Below, one piece after another: positions 54,704 to 63,615 of a stretch of 64,000 bases of DNA. The position numbers and the translations under genes are program-made. The stretch is from the NCBI RefSeq assembly GCF_026410925.1, contig NZ_CP112972.1, positions 806,001 to 870,000 on the forward strand. The letters run 5' to 3'. Each line of letters starts with the position of its first letter. Position 1 is the first letter of the stretch. Source of the stretch: Halovenus salina. GTDB taxonomy: Archaea; Halobacteriota; Halobacteria; Halobacteriales; Haloarculaceae. The notes under the pieces were generated by a model. That model did no database searches. It saw only the letters and a program-made list of their open reading frames with translations, and had not been told where the DNA came from.

Positions 54704-55131
54704 GTTACGTTCGCTCCGAGTTCTTCGCTCACGTCTCCCAGCGAGACGAACTTGATGTTCGAGAGTCTGTCCAGTGACGTATCATCGAGCACTTCCGCCT
54801 CGTCATACGGGTTGCCGACGTAGATGCGGATGTTCTCGAAGGCCTCACGACCGCGTGTCTTCTTGTACGGCAGCATGCCGCGCACTGCTCGCTTGAAGAT
54901 GCGGTCCGGCCGTTTCGGGTAGTACGGTCCGCTGTCGGAGCCAAGCTCGCGGCGCTTGGTGTAAGTCTCCATGGTGTCTTCCTCACGGCCGGTGATGACC
55001 GCTTGCTCGGCGTTGACGACTGCAATGCGTTCGCCATCGAGCGCGCGTTCGGCGACCTGTGAGGCGACACGGCCCATGATACAGTCACGGGCGTCAACGA
55101 CGAGGTCTGCCTCGAATTCGGCGACGCTCAT
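54697..55131 (-). CDS. rpl13: 50S ribosomal protein L13
   Basis: The uL13 protein, 144 residues. [45 protein letters not shown]-like [20 protein letters not shown], and [10 protein letters not shown] match archaeal L13. It overlaps rpl18e by four bases. Confidence 0.97.
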   Translation of the reverse strand: MSVAEFEADLVVDARDCIMGRVASQVAERALDGERIAVVNAEQAVITGREEDTMETYTKRRELGSDSGPYYPKRPDRIFKRAVRGMLPYKKTRGREAFENIRIYVGNPYDEAEVLDDTSLDRLSNIKFVSLGDVSEELGANVTW

Positions 55132-55478
55132 CGGATCACCCGTACGTTCGCTGCTTCCGGATTGTTTTCGAGTATCTGTTCGAGTTTCATTGTCTCACCG
55201 ACCTGGTCGATTTTTGTCTGCGCAGTGCCCGAAAAGTCGACTGCGGCAACAGTGACCTCCTTGCTGAGGGCACCGCTGCCGAGCACTTTCCCCGGCACAA
55301 CGACTGTTTCGTCCTCCTGTGCGTACCGCTCGATGCGGCCCAGGTTGACCTCTGCGTGCGTCCGCCGCGGCTTCTCCAGTCGCTCGGCAACGTCTTCCCA
55401 GACGTCGCTGCCGGAGTTCCGGGCAGCCGACTTCAGGTCGGCGATGAGACTGTTGAGTCTCGGGTTTGTCTTGCTCAT
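55128..55478 (-). CDS. rpl18e: 50S ribosomal protein L18e
   Basis: The archaeal/eukaryotic eL18 protein, 116 residues. The conserved features are [39 protein letters not shown] and [20 protein letters not shown]. It follows the tRNA-Leu gene by 19 bases on the same transcript. Confidence 0.97.
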   Translation of the reverse strand: MSKTNPRLNSLIADLKSAARNSGSDVWEDVAERLEKPRRTHAEVNLGRIERYAQEDETVVVPGKVLGSGALSKEVTVAAVDFSGTAQTKIDQVGETMKLEQILENNPEAANVRVIR

Positions 55479-55497
55479 AACCTACCTCCTGAAAAAT

Positions 55498-55581
55498 GCA
55501 GGGAGCAGGATTTGAACCTGCGGACCCCTACGGGACAGCGCCCTGAACGCTGCGCCGTTGGCCTGACTTGGCTATCCCTGC
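55498..55581 (-). tRNA. tRNA-Leu (anticodon CAG)
   Basis: An 84-base cloverleaf on the minus strand. The acceptor GCAGGGA pairs with TCCCTGC. The anticodon loop TTCAGGG gives CAG, reading leucine CUG. A long variable arm (TCCCGTAGGGGT), as class II leucine tRNAs have, is present, along with a GGTTCAAATCC T-arm. CCA is not encoded. The gene lies between rpoD and rpl18e in the S13-S2 operon and must be cut out of that mRNA. Confidence 0.95.
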
Positions 55582-55716
55582 TCGCGTCTGTTAGTTGGTC
55601 TGCCCCCCACAAACCCGTTTCGGTCTGCCGGTCCGCGCCGCTCTCCAGCGCGACCCGACGGGCCGATGGCTGCACGCGCTTGCGTGTGCTGGGTGTGTGA
55701 GGGAGTCGTGTCATCG

Positions 55717-56493
55717 TTATAGCTGTACCGTCTCTTTGAGTTCCGCCGCCCGTGATTCGAGCGTGCCGGCGGCCTCTCGAACGAGTTCGTCGACACTGAA
55801 CGAGCCATCTGTCTCGACGTCGAAGACGAATGCGTCTTGTACGTCGTGGACGGCGAGTTCTTTCTCGGGGTAGCGGTTGGTGAGGTCGTTGTCGAAAGAC
55901 TCTGTCGCCACGAGGTCGCCGTTCTCGACGTCGGCGTCGGCGTGTTCTGCGGCCTGCTCCTCGATGACGCCCCGGAGAATCTGGGGATCGCCGTCATCGA
56001 ACTCACTTTTGTCGCCGGTGACCTCGACGGTTTGGAGGTGTCGGTAGCCGACCGCCACGCCGCCCTGGTGTTTGGCGTGTTCGCGGCCGGTATCGAGTAC
56101 CGCGTCGGCCTCGAACTCCAGTCGCTGACCCTCTTTGAGGTCGATAATCGGGATATTATCGTCGGCGGCAGAGACCATCTCGTCGCTGGAGACGATATCG
56201 CCCGAGTACGCGGTGTCGGGACCAGACACGTCGAGGGAAAGCGTAACCTCGTCACCGATTTCGAACTCGCCAGGTGGCGTCGTCAGTGGCACAAGTCCGA
56301 GCCGGAGGCCGATCTGTTCGTCGAACATGACGCTCGAGTTCTCGACGACTCGAACGGTATCGATGCTGAACGTCGGCACGTCGGCGATCATCGCCCGTCG
56401 GATGCCGTTGGCGAACGCCGGCGTGACCGGTCGCACGACAAACCGTGCGTGCCGTTCACTCCGCTCGACGAACTGGACCTCGTAGTCGGACAT
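55717..56493 (-). CDS. rpoD: RNA polymerase subunit Rpo3 (RpoD)
   Basis: The alpha-like subunit, 258 residues. [21 protein letters not shown] and [12 protein letters not shown] are the dimerisation signatures. The sequence has no cysteine, so the 4Fe-4S cluster found in Rpo3 of some archaea is lacking, as in other haloarchaea. It is transcribed from rps11 toward tRNA-Leu with a 3-base gap from rps11. Confidence 0.97.
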   Translation of the reverse strand: MSDYEVQFVERSERHARFVVRPVTPAFANGIRRAMIADVPTFSIDTVRVVENSSVMFDEQIGLRLGLVPLTTPPGEFEIGDEVTLSLDVSGPDTAYSGDIVSSDEMVSAADDNIPIIDLKEGQRLEFEADAVLDTGREHAKHQGGVAVGYRHLQTVEVTGDKSEFDDGDPQILRGVIEEQAAEHADADVENGDLVATESFDNDLTNRYPEKELAVHDVQDAFVFDVETDGSFSVDELVREAAGTLESRAAELKETVQL

Positions 56494-56495
56494 GA

Positions 56496-56882
56496 TTAGA
56501 AGCCCGCGTTCTTTGGACCGCGGGTACCATCGTGTGGAATCGGGGTCACGTCTTCGATGCGGCCGATTTCCAGCCCGGCGCGGGCCAGCGCGCGAATCGT
56601 CGCCTGTGCGCCCGGTCCGGGGTTGGTCTGCTGGTTGCCGCCCGGACCGCGAACGCGGACGTGGACGCCTTCGACGCCCTGGTTGAGGACGTTCTCGGCG
56701 ACTTCCTCGGCCATCTGCATCGCGGCATAGGGCGAGGCCTCGTCACGGTTCTGCTTGACGACGGTTCCGCCGCTGGATTTGGCCAGCGTCTCGGCACCGG
56801 TCTGGTCCGTGATGGTGATGATGGTATTGTTGAACGATGCGTGCACGTGGGCAATGCCCCAGATACTGTCTTCGTCTGCCAT
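56496..56882 (-). CDS. rps11: 30S ribosomal protein S11
   Basis: The uS11 protein, 128 residues: [40 protein letters not shown] and the C-terminal [18 protein letters not shown]. It begins right after the rps4 stop (the two genes abut). Confidence 0.97.
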   Translation of the reverse strand: MADEDSIWGIAHVHASFNNTIITITDQTGAETLAKSSGGTVVKQNRDEASPYAAMQMAEEVAENVLNQGVEGVHVRVRGPGGNQQTNPGPGAQATIRALARAGLEIGRIEDVTPIPHDGTRGPKNAGF

Positions 56883-57407
56883 TTATTGGTCCTCCCCTCG
56901 TTCCGGGTGAAGGTCGTCGCTCAGCGGTGAGGTCTCGTCGAAGGCGACGGCACCCTCCTCGCTGACGTACACCTTGTAGGACGGTCGCTGAACGCGCGAG
57001 CCGTCGACGGTGATGTGACCGTGTGAGATGAACTGTCGCGCCTGACCGATGCTGTTTGCCAGCCCGTTCCGGTAGATGACCGTCTGAAGGCGGCGCTCCA
57101 GGATGTCGGTCACGTCGAGTGACAGCACGTCCGCCAGTGACTCCTGCTCGTCGAGGATGCCGAGTCGCTGGAGGCGAGCCACGAACTCGGAGTGTTCGGC
57201 CTCGGCGACGCTTTCGTCACCGCCGGCCCCGCCGAGTGCGTTCCGTGCCTCACGGCGGTACTGACGCAGCTCGGACTCTGCTCGCCAGAGCTCTTCCTTG
57301 TTCTTGAGACCGTATTTGCCGAGCAGACCGGACTCCTCGGCAATACGCTCGTCCTGGTAGGGATGGTTCGGCGTCTCGTAGAACGTCGTGTTGTTTCCGA
57401 GTGCCAT
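56883..57407 (-). CDS. rps4: 30S ribosomal protein S4
   Basis: The uS4 protein, 174 residues, with the S4 RNA-binding domain [20 protein letters not shown] ahead of [17 protein letters not shown]. The first 20 residues ([19 protein letters not shown]) are of archaeal type. Its ATG overlaps the rps13 stop by one base. Confidence 0.97.
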   Translation of the reverse strand: MALGNNTTFYETPNHPYQDERIAEESGLLGKYGLKNKEELWRAESELRQYRREARNALGGAGGDESVAEAEHSEFVARLQRLGILDEQESLADVLSLDVTDILERRLQTVIYRNGLANSIGQARQFISHGHITVDGSRVQRPSYKVYVSEEGAVAFDETSPLSDDLHPERGEDQ

Positions 57408-57916
57408 TATTCTTCACCTCCGTCCTCTGCAGCTTCCTCCTTGATGGCCTCGACGTTGACGCCGATAGTGCCCTCGGTACGGCCCGTGGACTTGGTCCGC
57501 TGTCCGCGGACTTTCTGGCCGCGCTTGTGTCGAACGCCTTTGTAGGAGTCGATCATCTTCATGCGGTTGATGTCCTGCTGGCGCGTCAGCTGGAGTTCGT
57601 TGCCGATCTCGTGGGTGGTCTCACCTTCGAAGAAGTCGTTCCGGTGGTTGGCGAGCCACTCCGGAACCTCGTCGGCAAATCCTTCTACGAGGTCGACAAT
57701 CTCGTCAATCGTGTCGTCGTCGAGTGCTCCGAAGGTGGCGGTTCGGTCGACGCCGGCCTTGTCGGTAATCACTCGCGCCGCACGGTGTCCGATACCTTCG
57801 AGCTCTGTCAGGGACCGTTCGACCGATTTGGTCCCGTCAAGGTCGCTCTGTCCGATGCGGACGAAGTAACGAATGTCGTCGTCCTCCTCCGCGTTCTCTG
57901 GTTGTTGTTCACTCAT
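57407..57916 (-). CDS. rps13: 30S ribosomal protein S13
   Basis: The uS13 protein, 169 residues. After an acidic start ([16 protein letters not shown]) it has [40 protein letters not shown] and [12 protein letters not shown]. The ATG at 57916 is preferred; the frame upstream enters the tRNA spacer. It is the first protein gene of the operon, 22 bases from tRNA-Ser. Confidence 0.97.
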   Translation of the reverse strand: MSEQQPENAEEDDDIRYFVRIGQSDLDGTKSVERSLTELEGIGHRAARVITDKAGVDRTATFGALDDDTIDEIVDLVEGFADEVPEWLANHRNDFFEGETTHEIGNELQLTRQQDINRMKMIDSYKGVRHKRGQKVRGQRTKSTGRTEGTIGVNVEAIKEEAAEDGGEE

Positions 57917-57937
57917 GTGTGAGTCGGTGTGATGCAC

Positions 57938-58019
57938 GTCGTGGCGGGGATTCGAACCCCGGAGGCATTACGCCACATGGTTAGCAACCATGCGCCTTGG
58001 GCCACTTGGCTACCACGAC
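57938..58019 (-). tRNA. tRNA-Ser (anticodon GCT)
   Basis: An 82-base class II cloverleaf on the minus strand. The acceptor GTCGTGG pairs with CCACGAC. The anticodon loop TTGCTAA gives GCT, reading AGC/AGU serine codons. A long variable arm (GTGGCGTAATGCCTC) and GGGTTCGAATCCC T-arm are present. CCA is not encoded. It lies at the head of the rps13 operon and is likely cotranscribed. Confidence 0.95.
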
Positions 58020-58120
58020 ACGCGGAACTCGCGTTTGTCACGCTGCCTTACTTGCGCCCACGGCATGGACTCGGGGAAGCGCACCCCTACACGATTCTAC
58101 TACACTGTCTCCCCCGCGAG

Positions 58121-58128
58121 TATTTAAA
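58121..58128 (-). promoter_or_regulatory. TATA box of the tRNA-Ser / S13-S2 operon
   Basis: Read on the minus strand, TTTAAATA lies about 102 bases before the tRNA-Ser 5' end. This predicts a transcript with roughly 75 bases of leader to be trimmed by RNase P. Confidence 0.6.
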
Positions 58129-58211
58129 CACAACGAATCGCTCGTCAATCACCCGGTGGGTCTGTGTCGTCTCGATAAAGATGGGTGGGAAAATCCGCGT
58201 CGGACCGGCTA

Positions 58212-58218
58212 TTTTTAT
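58212..58218 (+). promoter_or_regulatory. TATA-like element of the hybrid kinase gene
   Basis: TTTTTAT about 26 bases before the GTG start at 58244, suggesting a leaderless transcript. Confidence 0.5.
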
Positions 58219-58243
58219 GTGATACGAGACAAATGCGTTGGTA

Positions 58244-60124
58244 GTGACCGACGCGATTTGTCTGTTACACGTAGACGACGACCCAGAGTTTACCGAGCTG
58301 ACGGCGGAGTTCATCGGTCGCGAGTTCGACGCATTCGAGACGGTACAGGCAGTCGACGCCGAAGAGGGGCTGGCACAGTTAGACGACCAGCCAATCGACT
58401 GCGTCGTTAGCGACTACAAGCTCCCCGGGATTGACGGTATCGAGTTTCTCGAATCGGTGCGAGCAGACCATCCTGACCTGCCCTTTATTATTTTCACCGG
58501 GAAGGGAAGCGAGGCCGTCGCAAGCGAAGCAATCTCCGCGGGCGCGACAGACTACTTCCGGAAGGAACGAATCGGGAACCAGTACGACCTCCTGGCGAAC
58601 CGGGTGATGAACGCAGTCGGTGCGAGCGAGGCCCGACAGCGTGTCAAGGAGCGAACACAGGAGTACCGAATGCTGGTCGAGCGGACCCCGGTCCCGCTGT
58701 TGGTCGTCGGGAACGACCACGAGATACGGTACGTGAACAGCCACGCCGTCGATACCTTCGGCGCAGACAAAGAGAGCGACCTGATTGGAGAAGCTGTCTC
58801 GACGTTCGTCCCCGAGAGTGATGTCGCGTACAGCCGCCTCGAGGAGGCTCTAGAGGAACGGACACCCGCCGAGTTCGCCGAACACGAGTTCATCGATATC
58901 GACGGCAACACGCGATACGGACGCGGGTCTGTCGTCCCAGTCACCTTCGGTGGAGAGCCGGCGGCGCAGGTCGTCATCTCGGATATTACGGAACGAAAGC
59001 GCCACGAACGCAGAGTGAAACAACACCAAGAGCAGATTACACAGCTCCACGAGATTGGCGTCGAGATTGCCGGCTGTGAGAGCAAGCAGGAAGTCTACGA
59101 GCTGATGGTCGAGGCGACAGAGGGGATTCTCGATTTGGACCTCTGTATCGTCGATAGCGTCGAAGACGGCCGTCTCGTCGCCCGGGCGACCTCCTCAGAG
59201 TTGACAGAGTACGAAGAGTCGCCGGTCGAAGATGCCGGAATCGCCGGCAAGGCGTACCGGACCGGCGAGTCGTACCTCGTCAACGACGGCAGCAACAACC
59301 CGGCAGCCGACCCCGTCGGCGAGTTCGAGTCTGCGATTACGGTACCAATCGAGGACTTCGGGGTCTTCCAAGCAACCGCCAGAGACCCAGATTCCTTCGA
59401 CGGGCGCGACCTCGAACTGGTCGAGCTGCTGGTGGGACACGTCCGGGAGGCGCTGGTTCGTCTCGACCAGGAAGAGCGCCTCCGCGAGCAACGAGACAGG
59501 CTCAGACGAGAGAACGAGCGTCTCGACCAGTTCGCCAGCATCGTCAGCCACGATATCCGAAACCCGCTAAACGTGGCAAAGCTCCGCCTCGATCTGGCCA
59601 GAGACGAGGTCGACAGCGACCATCTCGGTGCCGTCGCCGAATCCATCGACCGCATCGAGACACTGACCGATGATCTCCTCTCTCTCGCGCGCATGGGCGA
59701 GACAATAACAGACCCTGCTCCGGTCGACATAGAGCATATTGCCACCGCCTGCTGGCAGAACGTCGAGACGGCGGACGCGACGCTGTCGGTCTCGAAGAGT
59801 GCACGAATCGAGGCAGACGACACCCGCCTCCAGCAACTCATAGAGAACCTGTTTCGAAACGCAATCGAGCACGGCGGTGAAGACGTCACGGTTACTGTCG
59901 GCCTCCTCGGCGGCGGGTTCTACGTCGAAGACGACGGCGATGGCCTACCGCCGGAGGCTCGCGAGCGAGCGTTCGACACGGATTTCTCGACCCGGGACGA
60001 GGGGACTGGCTTTGGCCTGGCAATCGTCTCTCGAATAGCCGAGGCGCACGGCTGGTGTGTCACAGCGACCGAGAGCGATGCCGGCGGCGCACGCTTCGAG
60101 TTTCGGGGCGTCGAGACCGTCTAG
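58244..60124 (+). CDS. Hybrid sensor: receiver-PAS-GAF-histidine kinase
   Basis: A cytoplasmic signalling protein of 626 residues. Residues 5-118 form a receiver with Asp57 (CVVSDYKLP). A PAS domain follows (about 130-255, ending VVISDITERKRHE), a GAF domain (about 270-405), then a HisKA dimerisation helix with the phosphorylation His436 in FASIVSHDIRNPL and an HATPase domain (NLFRNAIEHGG, DDGDGLP, GTGFGLAIV). The receiver is closely related to that at 11656. No membrane helix is seen. The GTG at 58244 is preferred because the upstream frame adds only TTG and GTA codons. Confidence 0.92.
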   Translation: MTDAICLLHVDDDPEFTELTAEFIGREFDAFETVQAVDAEEGLAQLDDQPIDCVVSDYKLPGIDGIEFLESVRADHPDLPFIIFTGKGSEAVASEAISAGATDYFRKERIGNQYDLLANRVMNAVGASEARQRVKERTQEYRMLVERTPVPLLVVGNDHEIRYVNSHAVDTFGADKESDLIGEAVSTFVPESDVAYSRLEEALEERTPAEFAEHEFIDIDGNTRYGRGSVVPVTFGGEPAAQVVISDITERKRHERRVKQHQEQITQLHEIGVEIAGCESKQEVYELMVEATEGILDLDLCIVDSVEDGRLVARATSSELTEYEESPVEDAGIAGKAYRTGESYLVNDGSNNPAADPVGEFESAITVPIEDFGVFQATARDPDSFDGRDLELVELLVGHVREALVRLDQEERLREQRDRLRRENERLDQFASIVSHDIRNPLNVAKLRLDLARDEVDSDHLGAVAESIDRIETLTDDLLSLARMGETITDPAPVDIEHIATACWQNVETADATLSVSKSARIEADDTRLQQLIENLFRNAIEHGGEDVTVTVGLLGGGFYVEDDGDGLPPEARERAFDTDFSTRDEGTGFGLAIVSRIAEAHGWCVTATESDAGGARFEFRGVETV

Positions 60125-60164
60125 CATGGAAATCCTTTTCGCTGGACCGACCTGAGTGCCGTCC

Positions 60165-61211
60165 ATGATGACGTCCGACGAGATTCGAGAGCGCCTTCGA
60201 GCGGTGGAGGACCCACATCTGGGCGACGATATCGTCACACTTGGACTGGTCCGGGAGGTAACCGTCGACGACGAGGCCGAGACAATCCGAGTGACGCTCG
60301 GGCTCGGTGCGCCCTACTCGCCAACAGAGACGTCGATAGCGGGCCGCGTTCGCGACAAGCTGGACGATAGCGGCTACGAAATCGACCTGACGGCGGCGGT
60401 CGACAGAGGCGTCGACCCCGAGGAGACGGTGCTCCCGAACGTCAAGAACATTATCGCCGTCGCCTCGGGCAAAGGCGGCGTCGGCAAAAGTACCGTCGCG
60501 GCGAATCTAGCGGCCGGCCTCGCCGACCTCGGCGCACGGGTCGGGCTGTTCGACGCCGACGTGTACGGTCCGAACGTCCCCCAGATGATGGGGACCGACG
60601 AACAGCCACAGGTCACCGAGGACGAGACAATGCTCCCGCCGGTCGCCCACGGCGTCGAGATTATGAGCATGGAGTTCCTGCTCGGCGAGAGCGCCCCGGC
60701 TATCTGGCGTGGGCCGATGGTCCACAAGGTTCTCACCCAGCTCTGGGAGGATGTCGACTGGGGGCGTGGCGGTAGCCTCGATTACATGGTCGTCGACCTC
60801 CCCCCTGGGACCGGCGACACCCAGCTGACGATGCTCCAGAGCATCCCCGTCTCGGGCGCGGTCATCGTGACGACTCCCCAAGCGGTCGCACTCGATGACG
60901 CAGAACGAGGGATGGAGATGTTCGGCGAACACGAGACCCCCGTCCTCGGTATCGTCGAGAACATGTCGACGTTCGTCTGTCCGGACTGCGGCGGCCGTCA
61001 CGACATTTTCGGCTCCGGCGGCGGCGAAACGTTCGCCGAAGAAACAGATATGCCGTTCCTCGGGTCGATTCCGCTCGACCCGGCAGTCCGTACGAGTCAA
61101 AATCCCGTCGTCCTCGGCGACGATGAAACCGCGGATGCGGTCACCGAGTTCGTCGAAACCACCGTCGACATGCAGGGCGTCGTCCACCGACGGCGAGAGT
61201 CCTCCCGCTGA
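60165..61211 (+). CDS. Mrp/NBP35-type iron-sulfur cluster carrier ATPase
   Basis: A 348-residue protein that delivers Fe-S clusters. An N-terminal MIP18/DUF59 domain (about 1-90, IRERLRAVEDPHLGDDIVTLGL) precedes the P-loop NTPase with the deviant Walker A GKGGVGKST and VVDLPPGTGDTQLT. Two cysteines in FVCPDCGGRH form the cluster-binding CxxC. The ATG at 60165 is preferred over a GTG nine bases before. It lies 106 bases upstream of the antiporter operon. Confidence 0.93.
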   Translation: MMTSDEIRERLRAVEDPHLGDDIVTLGLVREVTVDDEAETIRVTLGLGAPYSPTETSIAGRVRDKLDDSGYEIDLTAAVDRGVDPEETVLPNVKNIIAVASGKGGVGKSTVAANLAAGLADLGARVGLFDADVYGPNVPQMMGTDEQPQVTEDETMLPPVAHGVEIMSMEFLLGESAPAIWRGPMVHKVLTQLWEDVDWGRGGSLDYMVVDLPPGTGDTQLTMLQSIPVSGAVIVTTPQAVALDDAERGMEMFGEHETPVLGIVENMSTFVCPDCGGRHDIFGSGGGETFAEETDMPFLGSIPLDPAVRTSQNPVVLGDDETADAVTEFVETTVDMQGVVHRRRESSR

Positions 61212-61303
61212 CTCCGACGCTCCGAAACGAAATCGTTTTCGTCCGCCCCCACGCAGTCCAGACAACGAGCTGCTTCCATGCGAGACCTATCACTTCGTCA
61301 ACA

Positions 61304-61309
61304 GAGGTG
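61304..61309 (+). promoter_or_regulatory. Shine-Dalgarno before mnhE
   Basis: GAGGTG, eight bases before the GTG start at 61318. It supports that start and matches the strong ribosome-binding sites ahead of the next four genes. Confidence 0.55.
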
Positions 61310-61317
61310 CCAGGCCG

Positions 61318-62415
61318 GTGTCGGATAGTCGACTGCTTGTCCCCGTCGCCACGTCCTCGACGCTGCGTCAGACAGTCGAGTACGCCGTCAGAACCGCACT
61401 TGACAGCGACGGTGACGGGTACGTTCGGTTCGTCTATGTCCACTCGCCCGAGGTGTCAGATGATAGATTAAGCGACGAGACAGAGACAGATGTCGAGACG
61501 ATTACCGGGTTGCTCGACCGCATCACCGTCTGGGCTGAGGAAGACACTGGTGACCACACCGGTGAACTGACTGTCGAGACCGACCAGATTGGGGCCGACA
61601 GATATCTCTTCAGTCCCAGCGACGTGGGGGCTGCACTGGCCGAAGCGGCGGCCGAAAACGACATCGACCGTGTCGTTCTCGACCCGGAGTACGACCCCGG
61701 TATCGGGTCGCCGCTCCTTCGACCCCTCGAAGTCGAGCTGACACGACTGACTGACGTTCCTGTCGAGGAGGCACCGGTCCAACGGCAGGTCCGTCGCCGT
61801 CCGCTCGTCTTACGGTCGACACCACTACAGGCTGGTACACTGGCGTTTGTCTCGTTTGTCTTCTACCAGATTCTTGGCGGCACATTCACCGCATTCGACC
61901 TCGTGACCGGGGCGGTTTCGGCGACTATCGTCGGTGTGAGCCTCGCCCGCATCACGTTCACCCACAACCCGTCGACCACCTCGCTCCGTCGGCTGCTGCG
62001 GATGGTCGTCTACGTGCCGTACCTGTTTGCCGAGATACTCAAAGCGAACATCCAGGTCGCAGCCGTGATACTCGACCCGCGGCTACCAATCGAACCCCGG
62101 CTCACGCGGGTGAACGCCGCTGTCTGGGGGAGTGTCCCGGTGACGACGCTCGCAAACAGCATCACCCTCACGCCGGGGACGCTTACCGTCCGCGTCGAGG
62201 GGCGAACCCTGACCGTACACACGCTCGTGCCCGGCCCCCGCGAGGGACTGTTCGACGGCGGGCTCGAAAGTGCGGTTCGGTTCGTGTTCTACGGTCGGAG
62301 CGCGATGAACATGCCGAGCCCCCGGGAACGAGGAGATACCGAAATTCTCCAATCTCCCGATGACGAGACAGCAACAGCAGACACTGTCGAGACCGACGGA
62401 GGTGAACAGCAATGA
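61318..62415 (+). CDS. mnhE: Na+/H+ antiporter subunit E with N-terminal USP-like domain
   Basis: A protein of 365 residues. The first about 155 (SRLLVPVATSSTLRQTVEYAV, DRVVLDPEYDPG) resemble a universal-stress-protein nucleotide-binding fold. The C-terminal half is MnhE/MrpE: membrane helices in LAFVSFVFYQILGGTFTAFD, then YLFAEILKANIQVAAVILDP and ANSITLTPGTLTVRVEG. The antiporter exchanges Na+ for H+ across the membrane. The stop overlaps mnhF by four bases. Confidence 0.9.
   Translation: MSDSRLLVPVATSSTLRQTVEYAVRTALDSDGDGYVRFVYVHSPEVSDDRLSDETETDVETITGLLDRITVWAEEDTGDHTGELTVETDQIGADRYLFSPSDVGAALAEAAAENDIDRVVLDPEYDPGIGSPLLRPLEVELTRLTDVPVEEAPVQRQVRRRPLVLRSTPLQAGTLAFVSFVFYQILGGTFTAFDLVTGAVSATIVGVSLARITFTHNPSTTSLRRLLRMVVYVPYLFAEILKANIQVAAVILDPRLPIEPRLTRVNAAVWGSVPVTTLANSITLTPGTLTVRVEGRTLTVHTLVPGPREGLFDGGLESAVRFVFYGRSAMNMPSPRERGDTEILQSPDDETATADTVETDGGEQQ
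62398..62405 (+). promoter_or_regulatory. Shine-Dalgarno before mnhF
   Basis: GGAGGTGA six bases before the mnhF ATG, within the end of mnhE. It is one of four nearly identical strong sites in this operon. Confidence 0.65.
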
Positions 62416-62702
62416 TTCCCAACTCCGGCGACCTCGTGACCGACGCGTTCCTGATTGCGGCAGCGCTGTTTATGCTGTTGGCGGTCGCACTGTTGTATCG
62501 CGCCCTCAAGGGACCGACGACACAGGACCGTGTGCTCGCGGTGAACGTCCTCGGAACGAATACCGTGGTCATTCTCGCGTTGCTCGGGGCGGCACTGGGT
62601 GAGCCGTCGCTTCTCGACATTGCGCTCGTCTACGCGCTGTTGAACTTCCTGATGTCGGTCGCCATCTCGAAGTTCACCGTCGAGCAGGGAGGTGTGCTCT
62701 GA
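62412..62702 (+). CDS. mnhF: Na+/H+ antiporter subunit F
   Basis: A three-helix membrane protein of 96 residues. The family block LYRALKGPTTQDRVLAVNVLG follows the first helix, and LLDIALVYALLNFLMSVAISKF is the last. It is required for Mrp complex assembly. It overlaps mnhE and mnhG by four and one bases. Confidence 0.93.
   Translation: MIPNSGDLVTDAFLIAAALFMLLAVALLYRALKGPTTQDRVLAVNVLGTNTVVILALLGAALGEPSLLDIALVYALLNFLMSVAISKFTVEQGGVL
62688..62694 (+). promoter_or_regulatory. Shine-Dalgarno before mnhG
   Basis: GGAGGTG seven bases before the ATG at 62702. Confidence 0.6.
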
Positions 62703-63073
62703 TGGTCGACGCACAGAGTGTGGCCATTCTGGTGTTGGTCGGCCTCGGCCTGTTCTTTACGTTCGTCTCGACGGCGGGCGTGTTGCGTCTGCCCGACATC
62801 TACTCGCGGGCACACACCGCCTCGCAGGCGGATACGCTGGGTGCTGGCTTCACTCTCGCGGCCGTCGCGCTCGCGCTGGGCCTCGAAACCGGCTCGTACA
62901 AGACAGTGTTGCTGTTGTTTTTCATCTTCATCACCAATCCGACAGCCGCCCACGCGATTGCGCGGGCCGCCGAAGAAGAGGGTATCGAGCCGTGGACGAC
63001 CGACGACGACCGGACCGACGAGGAACTCTACCGTGATTCGAACGTCGAAACCGACGGAGGTGACAGAGAATGA
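62702..63073 (+). CDS. mnhG: Na+/H+ antiporter subunit G
   Basis: A three-helix membrane protein of 123 residues. GVLRLPDIYSRAHTASQADT is the MnhG/PhaG signature, followed by FFIFITNPTAAHAIARAA. An acidic tail of about 30 residues follows. It overlaps the DUF4040 gene by four bases (ATGA). Confidence 0.94.
   Translation: MVDAQSVAILVLVGLGLFFTFVSTAGVLRLPDIYSRAHTASQADTLGAGFTLAAVALALGLETGSYKTVLLLFFIFITNPTAAHAIARAAEEEGIEPWTTDDDRTDEELYRDSNVETDGGDRE
63056..63063 (+). promoter_or_regulatory. Shine-Dalgarno before the DUF4040 subunit
   Basis: GGAGGTGA six bases before the ATG at 63070. Confidence 0.6.
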
Positions 63074-63615
63074 TATCCGCATTCGAGGCAGTACTGTTCG
63101 CGTTCATCCTGACGACAGCGGTCGCAACCGCACTCCTGCGAGACATACTCGCGGTTATCGTGGTCTTTGCCGCCTACAGCCTGGGGATGGCGCTGTTCTA
63201 TGCCTTCCTGCTCGCGCCCGACGTGGCGATGACCGAGGCCGCAATCGGTGCTGGCGTGACCACACTGTTGTTGTTGCTGGCGCTGGTCAAGACGAGCCGG
63301 CCGGACCTAGAGACGCGGTTCGAACGGCCAAACGTGCCGGCGCTGGTCGTCTTTGGCGCGCTGTTTCTCGTGCTCGCGTCGACGCTGAGCGAGTTCCCTG
63401 CCGTCGGCGCGTCGGATGCTCCGGTCTGGGACAACCCGGCAGTCACGCAGTACTACATCGAGAACGCCTACGCCGACACCCACGTCGAGAACGCGGTTTC
63501 GGCCGTGCTGGCTGGCTACCGTGGGTTCGATACCTTCGGCGAGGCCGTCGTCGTCTTCGCCGCCGGTATCGCCACACTCACGGTCCTCCACCGGGAGGTG
63601 TTCACCCGTGAGTAA
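63070..63615 (+). CDS. DUF4040 (MnhA C-terminal / MbhD-like) antiporter subunit
   Basis: A membrane protein of 181 residues corresponding to the C-terminal part of MnhA (MrpA), which in many archaea is a separate gene. SLGMALFYAFLLAPDVAMTEAAIGAG is the family signature. A second region (FDTFGEAVVVFAAGIATLTV) resembles MbhE, so the two small Mbh-type units may be joined here. It overlaps mnhB by eight bases. Confidence 0.88.
   Translation: MISAFEAVLFAFILTTAVATALLRDILAVIVVFAAYSLGMALFYAFLLAPDVAMTEAAIGAGVTTLLLLLALVKTSRPDLETRFERPNVPALVVFGALFLVLASTLSEFPAVGASDAPVWDNPAVTQYYIENAYADTHVENAVSAVLAGYRGFDTFGEAVVVFAAGIATLTVLHREVFTRE
63594..63600 (+). promoter_or_regulatory. Shine-Dalgarno before mnhB
   Basis: GGAGGTG seven bases before the GTG start at 63608. 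It supports that start over later ATGs. Confidence 0.6.
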
